64,000 nt of DNA from positions 1 through 64,000 of the forward strand of contig JARLIH010000075.1 in the NCBI GenBank assembly GCA_031291845.1, written 5' to 3'. Source of the DNA: Isosphaeraceae bacterium (GTDB lineage Bacteria; Planctomycetota; Planctomycetia; Isosphaerales; Isosphaeraceae). The notes under the pieces are model-generated. The model ran no database searches, had not been told where the DNA came from, and saw only the letters and a list, made by a program, of their open reading frames with translations. Within the stretch, counting starts at the first letter, position 1. Each line of letters begins with the position of its first letter. Positions 17,696 through 25,180 of this stretch are shown here, piece after piece. The position numbers and the translations under genes were made by a program.

Positions 17696-18373
17696 TCAAG
17701 CGGGCTCCAGGGCCGATACCCGAGACACGAACTGACGCACGAGCGCGGCGTTCGTGTGCCCCTCGACCTGAACGGCCGAGCCGACGTGGATCTCGCGGAG
17801 CCCGGCCGTGACAAGGTCGGGCAGGTCGGATTCGGCGACCTTTCCCCCCGCCATGATCGCGAGCCTGCCGGCGGCGCGGCGGGTCAACTGTTCGAGCCGT
17901 ACAACACCTTGGATTGCGGTGGGTGCTTGGCCCGACGTTAAGACTCGCTCGATACCCAGCGCGATCAATGTGTCGAGGGCATCGAACGCATCGCGCGCTT
18001 CGTCGAACGCCTTGTGGAACGTGACGCGAAGCGGCGCTGCGAGTTCGACGAAACGGGCGATACCCTCTGCATCCACCGTGCCGTCCGTGCGGAGCAAGCC
18101 GAGAACGACCCCGCGGGCTCCCAGCGCCTTGGCCGTCTCCACGTCGTGGGCCATTGCGGAAAGCTCGTCGTCGGTGTACACGAAATTGCCGCCCCGGGGG
18201 CGGATGAGCACATGCGTTGCAACCTTCAGGCGCCGGCAAACCACGGCGATCGTTCCCGCGCTCGGCGTGACGCCGCCGACCTCGAGGTCTTCGCACAGCT
18301 CGATACGCCGGGCGCCCCCCTCGCAAGCGGCGCACGCCGAAGCGATCCCTTGAACGCATACTTCGACGATCAC
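17696..18373 (-). CDS. cutC: CutC family protein
   Basis: 225 residues, close to the family's usual 230-250. It begins IVEVCVQGIASACAACEGGA and continues RIELCEDLEVGGVTPSAGTI, the characteristic CutC N-terminus, followed by THVLIRPRGGNFVYTDDEL and VRVTFHKAFDEARD-like segments typical of this TIM-barrel family. CutC was named for copper tolerance in E. coli, but a direct copper role is disputed. It starts 7 bases after the SDR stop, which indicates an operon with the SDR and the cobalamin adenosyltransferase upstream. Confidence 0.93.
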   Translation of the reverse strand: MIVEVCVQGIASACAACEGGARRIELCEDLEVGGVTPSAGTIAVVCRRLKVATHVLIRPRGGNFVYTDDELSAMAHDVETAKALGARGVVLGLLRTDGTVDAEGIARFVELAAPLRVTFHKAFDEARDAFDALDTLIALGIERVLTSGQAPTAIQGVVRLEQLTRRAAGRLAIMAGGKVAESDLPDLVTAGLREIHVGSAVQVEGHTNAALVRQFVSRVSALEPA

Positions 18374-18380
18374 GTTGCCC

Positions 18381-19139
18381 TCAGCGCTCGTCCGTGCCGA
18401 GAAAGCGGCCCCCGTCGACGCGGTAGCAGCTTCCGGTCGCGAAGTCCGTCCCTTCGAGTAAGTAAAGAATCAGACGGTTCAAGTCTTCAGGCGTCCCCAC
18501 CCGTTTGAGCGGCGTTTGGTCCACGACAGCACCAATCTGTCCAGCCGTCATATCCGGCGGGGGATCGATCATTGCCGGCTGAACGAGGTTGACCGTGATC
18601 TGCGGGGCCAGCTCCTTGGCGAGCGCCAGCGTCAGGGTCTTGAGCGCGCCTTTGGCCACGAGGTAGGGGAGGTAGTCCTTGTAAGGCCGGTCGGAGGCCC
18701 AGTCGCCGACAAAGACGATCTTTCCGCGCACGCCTTCCTCGGAGCCGCTTTCCTTCATACGGCGAGCAGCCGCGATGCTTGTGTGATAGGCAGACGCCAG
18801 GTTGGAGCCGATCATTGCGTCGAAGTCGGAAGGAACCAACGCAGGAAAAGGGGTGCGGCGGAAGATACTGGCCATATTTACGAGGATGTCGAGACGGCCG
18901 AAGTCCATCATCGTTTCCGCCACGGCGCGCTCTGCATCGCCGGACTGCGAAAGGTCCGCTGTGATTGCGATCGCCCTCACGCCGAGAGTTTCGATCTGCC
19001 GCACCGTTTCTTCAATGACGTCGCGGCTCGTCAGGTAGGTGAGCGCGACCGAAGCGCCTCGCTCCGCCAGCGAGAGCGCGAGCAAGCGCCCGATGCGCCG
19101 GCCGCCCGTGATCAGTGCGACTTTTCCGCGGAGGTTCAC
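18381..19139 (-). CDS. Short-chain dehydrogenase, pteridine reductase/FolM-like
   Basis: 252 residues, Rossmann-fold SDR. The catalytic Ser of classical SDRs is replaced: with Y159 and K163 (YLVAK) the residue 13 positions before Tyr is D146 (VFVGDWASD), reproducing the Asp-Tyr-Lys arrangement of trypanosomatid PTR1 and bacterial FolM. This suggests reduction of a pterin (dihydrobiopterin, dihydromonapterin or dihydrofolate) with NADPH; R14-R15 in the loop fit NADPH preference. The glycine loop TGGRRIG is one residue shorter than the usual TGxxxxIG. Its start overlaps the adenosyltransferase stop by 4 bases. The C-terminus VDGGRFLGTDE is SDR-typical. Confidence 0.85.
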   Translation of the reverse strand: MNLRGKVALITGGRRIGRLLALSLAERGASVALTYLTSRDVIEETVRQIETLGVRAIAITADLSQSGDAERAVAETMMDFGRLDILVNMASIFRRTPFPALVPSDFDAMIGSNLASAYHTSIAAARRMKESGSEEGVRGKIVFVGDWASDRPYKDYLPYLVAKGALKTLTLALAKELAPQITVNLVQPAMIDPPPDMTAGQIGAVVDQTPLKRVGTPEDLNRLILYLLEGTDFATGSCYRVDGGRFLGTDER

Positions 19140-19684
19140 AGGCCCCTCCAGGGAACGTCGGCTACCCCGGCTCGGTGATTCAGAATCCGACCCATGACAA
19201 ACAGCAAATCGCTCAATCGGTTCAGGTATACGACCAGAATCGGCGGGACGTGCTCGCCGGGCTGGTGGGCCAGGCGGAGCACCTCGCGCTCGGCGCGTCG
19301 GCAGACGGTACGCGCCAGGTGAACCTGGGCGGCGGGGGGCGATCCCGTAGGCAGAATGAACTGGTGGAGGGGGGTAAGCTCGGCCTCCAGGGCGTCAATC
19401 GTTTCTTCGAGGCGCGCGACGTGGGCGGCCGTGATCGCGTTGTGGAAACGTCCTGCCGGATCGGGATCGGCGAGCGCTGCACCCACGGCGAAGAGGTCGT
19501 CCTGGAGCTCCCCGAGAAGCGCGTCGCCGCCCCTGTCGGGTCCAAGCGCGCGAGCAACTCCAAGCGCCGCGTTCAATTCATCGACGGTCCCGTAGGCTTC
19601 GATCCTGGGGTGCTCCTTGGTAAGTCGCCCGGCCCCCAGCAGCCCGGTCGTTCCGTCGTCTCCCGTCTTCGTGTAGATCTTCAT
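19136..19684 (-). CDS. pduO: Cob(I)yrinic acid a,c-diamide adenosyltransferase, PduO type
   Basis: 182 residues. The N-terminal signature KIYTKTGDDGTTGLLG (2-17) and EAYGTVDELNAALGVAR are the ATP-binding region of PduO/MMAB enzymes. RTVCRRAEREV and VYLNRLSDLLFVMGRILN form the conserved helices at the C-terminus. The enzyme transfers the adenosyl group of ATP to cob(I)alamin, making coenzyme B12. It is the first gene of a minus-strand run with the SDR (4-base overlap) and cutC. A second cobalamin gene, cobT, lies 1.6 kb away on the other strand, supporting a local B12 theme. Start ATG 19684. Confidence 0.95.
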   Translation of the reverse strand: MKIYTKTGDDGTTGLLGAGRLTKEHPRIEAYGTVDELNAALGVARALGPDRGGDALLGELQDDLFAVGAALADPDPAGRFHNAITAAHVARLEETIDALEAELTPLHQFILPTGSPPAAQVHLARTVCRRAEREVLRLAHQPGEHVPPILVVYLNRLSDLLFVMGRILNHRAGVADVPWRGL

Positions 19685-19811
19685 GCCGTCCTCTTCTCCG
19701 GCTCCGGGCGGCCATTGGCGGCCGCGCGGGCAGGTCTTATACTAGGCACGCCGAACCGGGGAGAAAAGGCACGCCCGCGATTCCCCCGCGACCCAAACCG
19801 GAGCCGCTGCG

Positions 19812-20834
19812 ATGCTCAGCCTGTTGTTGACTCTTTCCGTGCTTGTCGCCGAGCCGACGCCGTCCCCCGCCGAGCTCGCCGCACAGGAAGCCACGCACCT
19901 CAAGAACATCAGGCAGGTCACCTACGGCTTCGCCCGCGCAGGGGAAGGCTACTTTCGGCCCGATGGGCGGGCCATCATCTTCCAGGCGGTCCGTAACGCG
20001 CCCCCCACGATTTTCTTCACGCCGGCTCCAAACCAAGACGATTACCAGATCTTCGCCGGCGAGCTCTCCACGGACGCGAAACCGCGGATGGTGAGCACCG
20101 GCGAGGGGGCCTGCACGTGTGCGTACTATCATCCGGACGGGAAGTCCATCCTGTTTGCCTCCACGCACCTGGACCCCACGCCATCGGGTCCGAAAGGCCC
20201 CTCGTATAGCCGTACCGAACGCTACAAGTGGGAGTTTCCGCGCGGGATGGACATCTTCCGCGCGAGTCCCGACGGCACGAACCTCATTCGTCTGACCGAC
20301 ACGCCCGGCTACGACGCCGAGGGAAGCTACTCGCCCGACGGCAAGCAGATTGTGTTCACATCGTTTCGTGACGGTGACGGCGAGATCTACATCATGGATG
20401 CGGACGGCACCAACCCGCGCCGGATTACGCACGCGAAGGGGTATGACGGCGGCCCGTTCTTCTCCCCGGACGGCAAACGGATCATCTACCGCAGCGACCG
20501 CAAGGACAATGACCTGCTCCAGGTCTTCATCAACAACACGGCCGGCACGGCTGAGCGCGCTCTGACCAACAACGAGTTCGTCAACTGGGGGCCCTCGTGG
20601 AACCCTGACAACCGGCACATCATCTATGCGACCAGTCGTCACGGACACCAGAATTACGAGCTCTACCTGATGGATGTCGATTCCGGCGCAGAGGAGCGGA
20701 TCACGTTCCACGACGGTTTCGACGGGCTTCCCGTCTTCAGCCCTGACGGGAAGCGGCTGATGTGGACGTCGAGCGGCCGTACGTCGGACAAGAAGAGCCA
20801 GCTCTTCCTGGCCGATTTTATCTTGCACCCCTGA
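19812..20834 (+). CDS. PD40/TolB-like beta-propeller protein, secreted
   Basis: 340 residues. A short signal peptide (LSLLLTLSVLVAEPTPSPAEL) is followed by repeated WD40-like PD40 blades: ARAGEGYFRPDGRAIIFQAV, AYYHPDGKSILFAST, GSYSPDGKQIVFTSFRDGDG, GPFFSPDGKRIIYRSDRKDN, GPSWNPDNRHIIYATSRHGH, LPVFSPDGKRLMWTSSGR. This is the TolB C-terminal propeller type, usually a protein-protein interaction platform in the periplasm; there is no peptidase domain. Stop at 20834, with DinB 11 bases later, so the two are probably transcribed together. Confidence 0.9.
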   Translation: MLSLLLTLSVLVAEPTPSPAELAAQEATHLKNIRQVTYGFARAGEGYFRPDGRAIIFQAVRNAPPTIFFTPAPNQDDYQIFAGELSTDAKPRMVSTGEGACTCAYYHPDGKSILFASTHLDPTPSGPKGPSYSRTERYKWEFPRGMDIFRASPDGTNLIRLTDTPGYDAEGSYSPDGKQIVFTSFRDGDGEIYIMDADGTNPRRITHAKGYDGGPFFSPDGKRIIYRSDRKDNDLLQVFINNTAGTAERALTNNEFVNWGPSWNPDNRHIIYATSRHGHQNYELYLMDVDSGAEERITFHDGFDGLPVFSPDGKRLMWTSSGRTSDKKSQLFLADFILHP

Positions 20835-20845
20835 AAGGAACGGCA

Positions 20846-21337
20846 ATGAGTGCGAAAGATGCCATCCGGCAAACGCTCGATATGAGCGAGCGGTTCATAA
20901 CGGCCTATGTCAACGATCTGGACGACGGTGCGCTGCGGCTCCGACCGATCGAGGGGATGAACCCGATCGCGTGGCAGTTGGGTCACCTGCTGTCGTTCGA
21001 GCGGGCGATGGTCGAGGGGATCAAGCCGGGCTCTTCGCCTCCGCTTCCCGAGGGTTTTGACGATATCCATTCTACCGACTCGGCGAAGGCCAAAAAGGAC
21101 GAAGGATTCCGCACATTGACCGAGTACCAGTCCTTGATGCAAGCGCAGAGGGCGGTGACGAAGGCGGTGCTGGACGGCCTTACCGATGAAGAAATGCAGG
21201 CGCCCGGGCCCGAGCGGTTCCGTAAGTTCACACCGACGGTGAGTGACGGACTCAACATGGTAGGCATTCACAACCTGATGCACGTCGGACAGTTTGTCGC
21301 GGTGCGCAGGAAGCTCGAGAAACCGGTGGTGGTTTGA
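20846..21337 (+). CDS. DinB superfamily protein
   Basis: 163 residues from ATG 20846, with AAAGGAA 5 bases upstream. It is a four-helix-bundle DinB/YfiT-like protein with three metal-ligand histidines in the expected places: one in NPIAWQLGHLLSFE (helix 2) and two in GIHNLMHVGQF (last helix). The family includes nickel-binding or thiol-dependent (bacillithiol, mycothiol) transferases and DNA-damage-induced proteins. Its substrate cannot be given. The stop overlaps the TTG start of cobT by 4 bases, so translational coupling is likely. Confidence 0.87.
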   Translation: MSAKDAIRQTLDMSERFITAYVNDLDDGALRLRPIEGMNPIAWQLGHLLSFERAMVEGIKPGSSPPLPEGFDDIHSTDSAKAKKDEGFRTLTEYQSLMQAQRAVTKAVLDGLTDEEMQAPGPERFRKFTPTVSDGLNMVGIHNLMHVGQFVAVRRKLEKPVVV

Positions 21338-22452
21338 GTCAGTCGAACGAGGATGCGGCCGTCGTACCGGATACGATCCGTACGGCGGTCGCCTCGATCA
21401 TGCCGCCGGATCGCCAGTGGGAAGCGCACGCGGCGGATCGGCAGGCTCTGTTGACGATGCCGCCGGGAAGCCTCGGCCGTCTGCTGGAACTCGGGCGCCA
21501 ACTCGCCGGCCTTCAGCAGACGGATCGCCCCGAAGGGCATCCGGCGCTGATCGCGGTGTTTGCCGCCGATCACGGCGTCGCCGGCGAGGGGGTCAGCGCC
21601 TATCCGAGCGAAGTCACTGGCCAGATGGTCGCCAACTATCTGCGCGGGGGCGCGGCGGTCAACGTACTCGCCCGCAGGGCTGGGGCGACCGTCCGCGTGG
21701 CGGACTTGGGCGTCACGCATTGGCCCGCCGAGGTCGAGTCGCACGAAGCCCTGGTGCGATGCCCGATTGCGCCGGGCACGGCGAACTTGCTCCACGGCGC
21801 GGCGATGTCGCGGGCGGACGCATTCCGGGCGTTTGACACCGGCCTGAATCTCGCCGATCGTTGGATCGGGGAGGATGGGCCGCGCGTCGTGGCCCTCGGC
21901 GAGATGGGGATCGGCAACAGCACGACCGCCGCTGCCCTGATTGCGGCCCTGACGGGGACCTCGGCGACTGATGTCGTTGGCCGGGGTACCGGTGTCGACG
22001 ATCGGGGTCTGGTGCGCAAGCGTGACGTGGTCGCGCAAGCCGTCCGCCGCCATACGTCGAATCTGCGAGATGACTGGGACTGTTTTGCCCGCCTTGGTGG
22101 CTTTGAGATTCTCGGGCTCGCGGGCCTTGCGATCGGCGCGGCAAAGCGCCGTGCGCTCGTCGTTCTCGACGGCCTGATCAGCACGTGCGCGGGTCTCGTC
22201 GCGGTCCGGATCTGCCCTCCCGTGCGCGATTACCTGGTGGCCGCTCACCGGGGGACAGAGCCTGGGCACCGGGTCGCGCTCGCGGCCCTTGGGCTGATGC
22301 CGCTGTTGAATCTCGATTTGCGCCTCGGCGAAGGGACGGGAGCTGCCCTAGCATTGCCGCTCATTGCGTCCGCGGGGGACATTCTGCGCGACATGGCCAC
22401 GTTTGACTCTGCGGGCGTCAGCGGACCCTCTTCGTCTTCAGGTCACGCGTAA
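21334..22452 (+). CDS. cobT: Nicotinate-nucleotide-dimethylbenzimidazole phosphoribosyltransferase
   Basis: 372 residues from TTG 21334, overlapping the DinB stop. No ATG precedes the conserved N-terminal helix, so a TTG start is preferred. Landmarks: TMPPGSLGRLLELGRQLAGL, VFAADHGVAGEGVSAYPSEV, TGQMVANYLRGGAAVNVLAR, LGEMGIGNSTTAAALIAAL and LRLGEGTGAALALPL, the last with the catalytic Glu. CobT makes alpha-ribazole phosphate from NaMN and 5,6-dimethylbenzimidazole, forming the lower ligand of cobalamin. Its presence implies B12 salvage or nucleotide-loop assembly. Stop at 22452, followed by palindromes before the convergent glutaredoxin-like gene. Confidence 0.96.
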   Translation: MSQSNEDAAVVPDTIRTAVASIMPPDRQWEAHAADRQALLTMPPGSLGRLLELGRQLAGLQQTDRPEGHPALIAVFAADHGVAGEGVSAYPSEVTGQMVANYLRGGAAVNVLARRAGATVRVADLGVTHWPAEVESHEALVRCPIAPGTANLLHGAAMSRADAFRAFDTGLNLADRWIGEDGPRVVALGEMGIGNSTTAAALIAALTGTSATDVVGRGTGVDDRGLVRKRDVVAQAVRRHTSNLRDDWDCFARLGGFEILGLAGLAIGAAKRRALVVLDGLISTCAGLVAVRICPPVRDYLVAAHRGTEPGHRVALAALGLMPLLNLDLRLGEGTGAALALPLIASAGDILRDMATFDSAGVSGPSSSSGHA

Positions 22453-22505
22453 GAATTTGCCGCGACGTTGCAATTCTTGCCGATGGCCACCGTTTTCAAT
22501 CGTCG

Positions 22506-22539
22506 GGTGCGTGGAACGCACCGGTGCACTATATGCACC
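22506..22539. repeat. Two tandem short palindromes between convergent genes
   Basis: The first hairpin (22506-22522) has stem GGTGCGT and a GGA loop. The second (22523-22539) has stem GGTGCA and a CTATA loop. They abut each other in the 87-base gap between cobT and the glutaredoxin-like gene, and probably also terminate both transcripts. The first resembles the dispersed 'GGTGCGT...ACGCACC' palindromes familiar from many bacterial intergenic regions. Confidence 0.7.
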
Positions 22540-22830
22540 CTACAAATCGCCCGCGATCAGCCGGTCGAGGAGCACGCGGTTCACGACGCCTTTGAACCGG
22601 ACCTTGCCGTTGATGGCGACGACGGGGACGCTCATGTCGTAAAGAGCGACCAGACCGGGATCCGAGTCGATATCGATCTGCTCCATCACGAACCGGTGTC
22701 GCCGCCGGTACTCTTCCAGCACCTCGAACGCCTTGTGACAGCAACAGCACTGCCGTCTGGTGTAAACCGTTACGTGCCAGTGGGCGAGGTTGACCCTGGG
22801 CTGGAGCCAGCGGCTCAAGAGCGATGTCAT
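22540..22830 (-). CDS. Glutaredoxin-like protein with four consecutive cysteines
   Basis: 96 residues of thioredoxin fold: strand WHVTVYTRRQCCCCHKAFEV places the active-site C28xxC31 inside a run of four Cys, followed by FVMEQIDIDSDPGL and the cis-Pro loop MSVPVVAINGKVRFKG. Glutaredoxin-family proteins reduce disulfides or carry Fe-S clusters; the extra cysteines could bind metal. It overlaps the molybdopterin oxidoreductase stop by 4 bases (ATGA), which indicates translational coupling, so it may maintain that enzyme's thiols or cofactor. Confidence 0.82.
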   Translation of the reverse strand: MTSLLSRWLQPRVNLAHWHVTVYTRRQCCCCHKAFEVLEEYRRRHRFVMEQIDIDSDPGLVALYDMSVPVVAINGKVRFKGVVNRVLLDRLIAGDL

Positions 22831-24926
22831 GAGGTAGGGTCCTTCACGGGAAACGGGGCAGGGCGGACTTCGACCAGATTATCAAAGAACGTCGCGCCGC
22901 CGCCGAAGTCGCTGAGGGCCGACGACGTCGTGCTGTTCACGTTCGAGTAGCCGGGGCTGAGCTTGTTCCAATAGATGCCGGTCGCGACGGCGACGCCGGA
23001 ACGCACAGACGCGGTCAGCGCCACGCGCGCGAGGAACCGGCCGCGGTCATTGAAGACCTCGGCCCACTGCCCCTCTACGAGGCCGCGATCGCGAGCGTCG
23101 GCATCGGCCAGCTCGATTGTCGGGTCGCCCGCCGCCCGCCGGTGCGATGCGCTGTTCGCGAACGTGGAGTTCAGGAACTGCGGACGCGGCGGGCTCACTA
23201 ATTGGAGCGGATACTGCGCCGCGAGGGCCGGGCGGGTCAGTGGGTCCTCGCGCGGGGGGATGTACGTCGGCAGCGGGTCCAGCCCGTCCGCCTTCATCCG
23301 CTCGGAGTAGAGTTCACACATGCCCGAAGGCGTGGGGAAGCGACCGTGCGCGAACGGTGCGTAGCGCATCGGTATGCTGAGGCGGACCGAACCTTCGGCG
23401 CGGAGGCGGTCGAGCGTGATCCCCTCGACCGAAGGACCGCCGTCGAGGGCTTCGCGCATCAGGGTCTCGTCGTCGGGGAACAGCGCCTGCTCGAAGCCCA
23501 GCCGGTCCGCCAGGGCGCGGAAGACGTCGTTGTTGGATCGGCACTCGCCGCGCGCGGGGATCGCGGCCGGGTTGTGCATCACGAAATGGTGGCCGTAGGA
23601 TCCGTGAAGGTCTTGGTGCTCGAGCTGCGTGGTCGCGGGAAGTACGATGTCGGCGTAGTCCACCGTGTCGGTCGGGAACTGTTCGTGGACGACGGTGAAC
23701 AGGTCGTCGCGCCGCAGCCCCTCCAGCACGCGGGCCTGGTTGGGTGCGACGGCGGCCGGATTGCAGTTGTAAACGTAGAGCGCGAGGACAGGGGGGCCGG
23801 GAAGTTCGCCCGCGAGGGCCTCGGCGAGCTGGTTCATGTTGATGACGCGCGTACCGGCCGGAGACAGGTCTGGCCGCGTCAGACGGTTCATCGCGAATTC
23901 GTACGTGCCGCTGGTGCTCAGGAGCGCGCCGCCCCCAGGGTGGCGCCAGGAGCCGACGAGCGCCGGGAGGCAGGCGATCGTTCGCACCGCCATTCCGCCA
24001 CCGTAATGGCGTTGCAGCCCATAGTTGATCCGTATCAGAGAAGGCTGGTCGCGGGCGAGCCTGTGGGCGAAGTCGTTCAGCGAGCTGGGGGAAACACCGG
24101 TGATCGCGGCGACGCGCTCGGGCGCGTATTCCGACAGGACGCGGTCGCGGAGCAGGGGGGCGCCGAGGGTCGCCCCTTCGATATAGTCTTCGTCGGTCAG
24201 CCCGTCGCGCCAGAGCACGTGCATCACACCGAGCGCCAGCGCGGCATCGGTTCCGGGTCGAGGTTGGATGTGCCAGTCGGACCGTCGGGCGGTGTCGCTC
24301 CGGTAGGGGTCGATGGTCACGATCGTCGCGCCGGCCTTGCGCGCTTCGAGCATCAGGCTCCACATGTGGCTGTTCGTCTGAACGGTATTCGAGCCCCAAT
24401 TCACGATGAACCGGCAGTCCGGGACCGCAAGCGGATCAGCACCCAGGCGGCCCTGACCGATCGTGTACTCGTAGCCGAGGCCCCCCGCGCTCGCGCAAAT
24501 CGTGCGGTCGAGCTGCGAACCGCCGAGCCTGTGGAAGAAACGGCGGTCGAGGCTGCTCGCCTGGAGCTTCCCCATCGTGCCGTAATAGCTGTAGGGAAGA
24601 ATGGCCTGCGGTCCGTCGGCGGATTCCGCGATAGCCGTGAACCGCGTGGCGACGACCTCGAGGGCCTCGTCCCACGTGATGCGCTCGAAACGGCCTTCGC
24701 CCTTCCTGCCCACTCGCTTCATGGGATGGAGCAGCCGCTCATCGCTGTAGACCCGGTCGAGGTAGCGGGCCATCTTCCGGCACAGGAACCCGCGCGTGAA
24801 GGGGTGCTCCTTGTCGCCGCGAAGGTCGGTCGCCACGCCGTTCTCAACCGTGACCACCATCGAACACGTGTCCGGGCAGTCGAGGGGGCAAACGCACTTG
24901 AAGACGCTACGATCGGCCGACGCCAT
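22827..24926 (-). CDS. Molybdopterin oxidoreductase (DMSO reductase/formate dehydrogenase-like family)
   Basis: 699 residues from ATG 24926; a longer in-frame start at 25136 was rejected because the family begins directly at the cluster motif. The N-terminus has CVCPLDCPDTCSM with C13, C17 and C21 plus FLCRK C49, binding one [4Fe-4S] cluster. The molybdopterin domain has ILPYSYYGTMGKLQ, FIVNWGSNTVQTNSHMW and TIVTIDPYRSDTARRSDWH. The C-terminal molydopterin dinucleotide-binding domain has NSTFANSASHRR and LADADARDRGLVEGQWAEVF. There is no Tat leader, so it is probably cytoplasmic. The substrate is unknown; the family includes formate dehydrogenases, thiosulfate/polysulfide reductases and acetylene hydratase. 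Confidence 0.93.
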   Translation of the reverse strand: MASADRSVFKCVCPLDCPDTCSMVVTVENGVATDLRGDKEHPFTRGFLCRKMARYLDRVYSDERLLHPMKRVGRKGEGRFERITWDEALEVVATRFTAIAESADGPQAILPYSYYGTMGKLQASSLDRRFFHRLGGSQLDRTICASAGGLGYEYTIGQGRLGADPLAVPDCRFIVNWGSNTVQTNSHMWSLMLEARKAGATIVTIDPYRSDTARRSDWHIQPRPGTDAALALGVMHVLWRDGLTDEDYIEGATLGAPLLRDRVLSEYAPERVAAITGVSPSSLNDFAHRLARDQPSLIRINYGLQRHYGGGMAVRTIACLPALVGSWRHPGGGALLSTSGTYEFAMNRLTRPDLSPAGTRVINMNQLAEALAGELPGPPVLALYVYNCNPAAVAPNQARVLEGLRRDDLFTVVHEQFPTDTVDYADIVLPATTQLEHQDLHGSYGHHFVMHNPAAIPARGECRSNNDVFRALADRLGFEQALFPDDETLMREALDGGPSVEGITLDRLRAEGSVRLSIPMRYAPFAHGRFPTPSGMCELYSERMKADGLDPLPTYIPPREDPLTRPALAAQYPLQLVSPPRPQFLNSTFANSASHRRAAGDPTIELADADARDRGLVEGQWAEVFNDRGRFLARVALTASVRSGVAVATGIYWNKLSPGYSNVNSTTSSALSDFGGGATFFDNLVEVRPAPFPVKDPTS

Positions 24927-25180
24927 GCGTGCTCCCTGGTTGCAGACCTCCGCGGCTCGAATAGGCGCCATTCTAGCCGGATTGACGATTCCGATGACAG
25001 TCGACCGGGCGCAAATCGGCCGCGCCGTGACGCGATGTCGCCGCTTGACAAACCCGCTCGCGCGTGCGACGTTTAAAGGTGCCGAAGCCCGCCCAAGGTA
25101 CTGCCTGACGCCCGAGCCCGCCTCCGCCGAGTGCATCGCCGTGCCCGATCGCTCGCGACCGTCTTACAGGAGTTCCACGC

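Noticed and set aside
17553-18359. Upstream extension of the PVC dehydrogenase frame
   Set aside because: It overlaps cutC in another frame, and the start at 17552 gives a proper signal peptide and ribosome-binding region.
23202-25076. 624-residue plus-strand open frame
   Set aside because: It is the complement of the molybdopterin oxidoreductase, with Arg/Val-rich composition and no recognisable domain.
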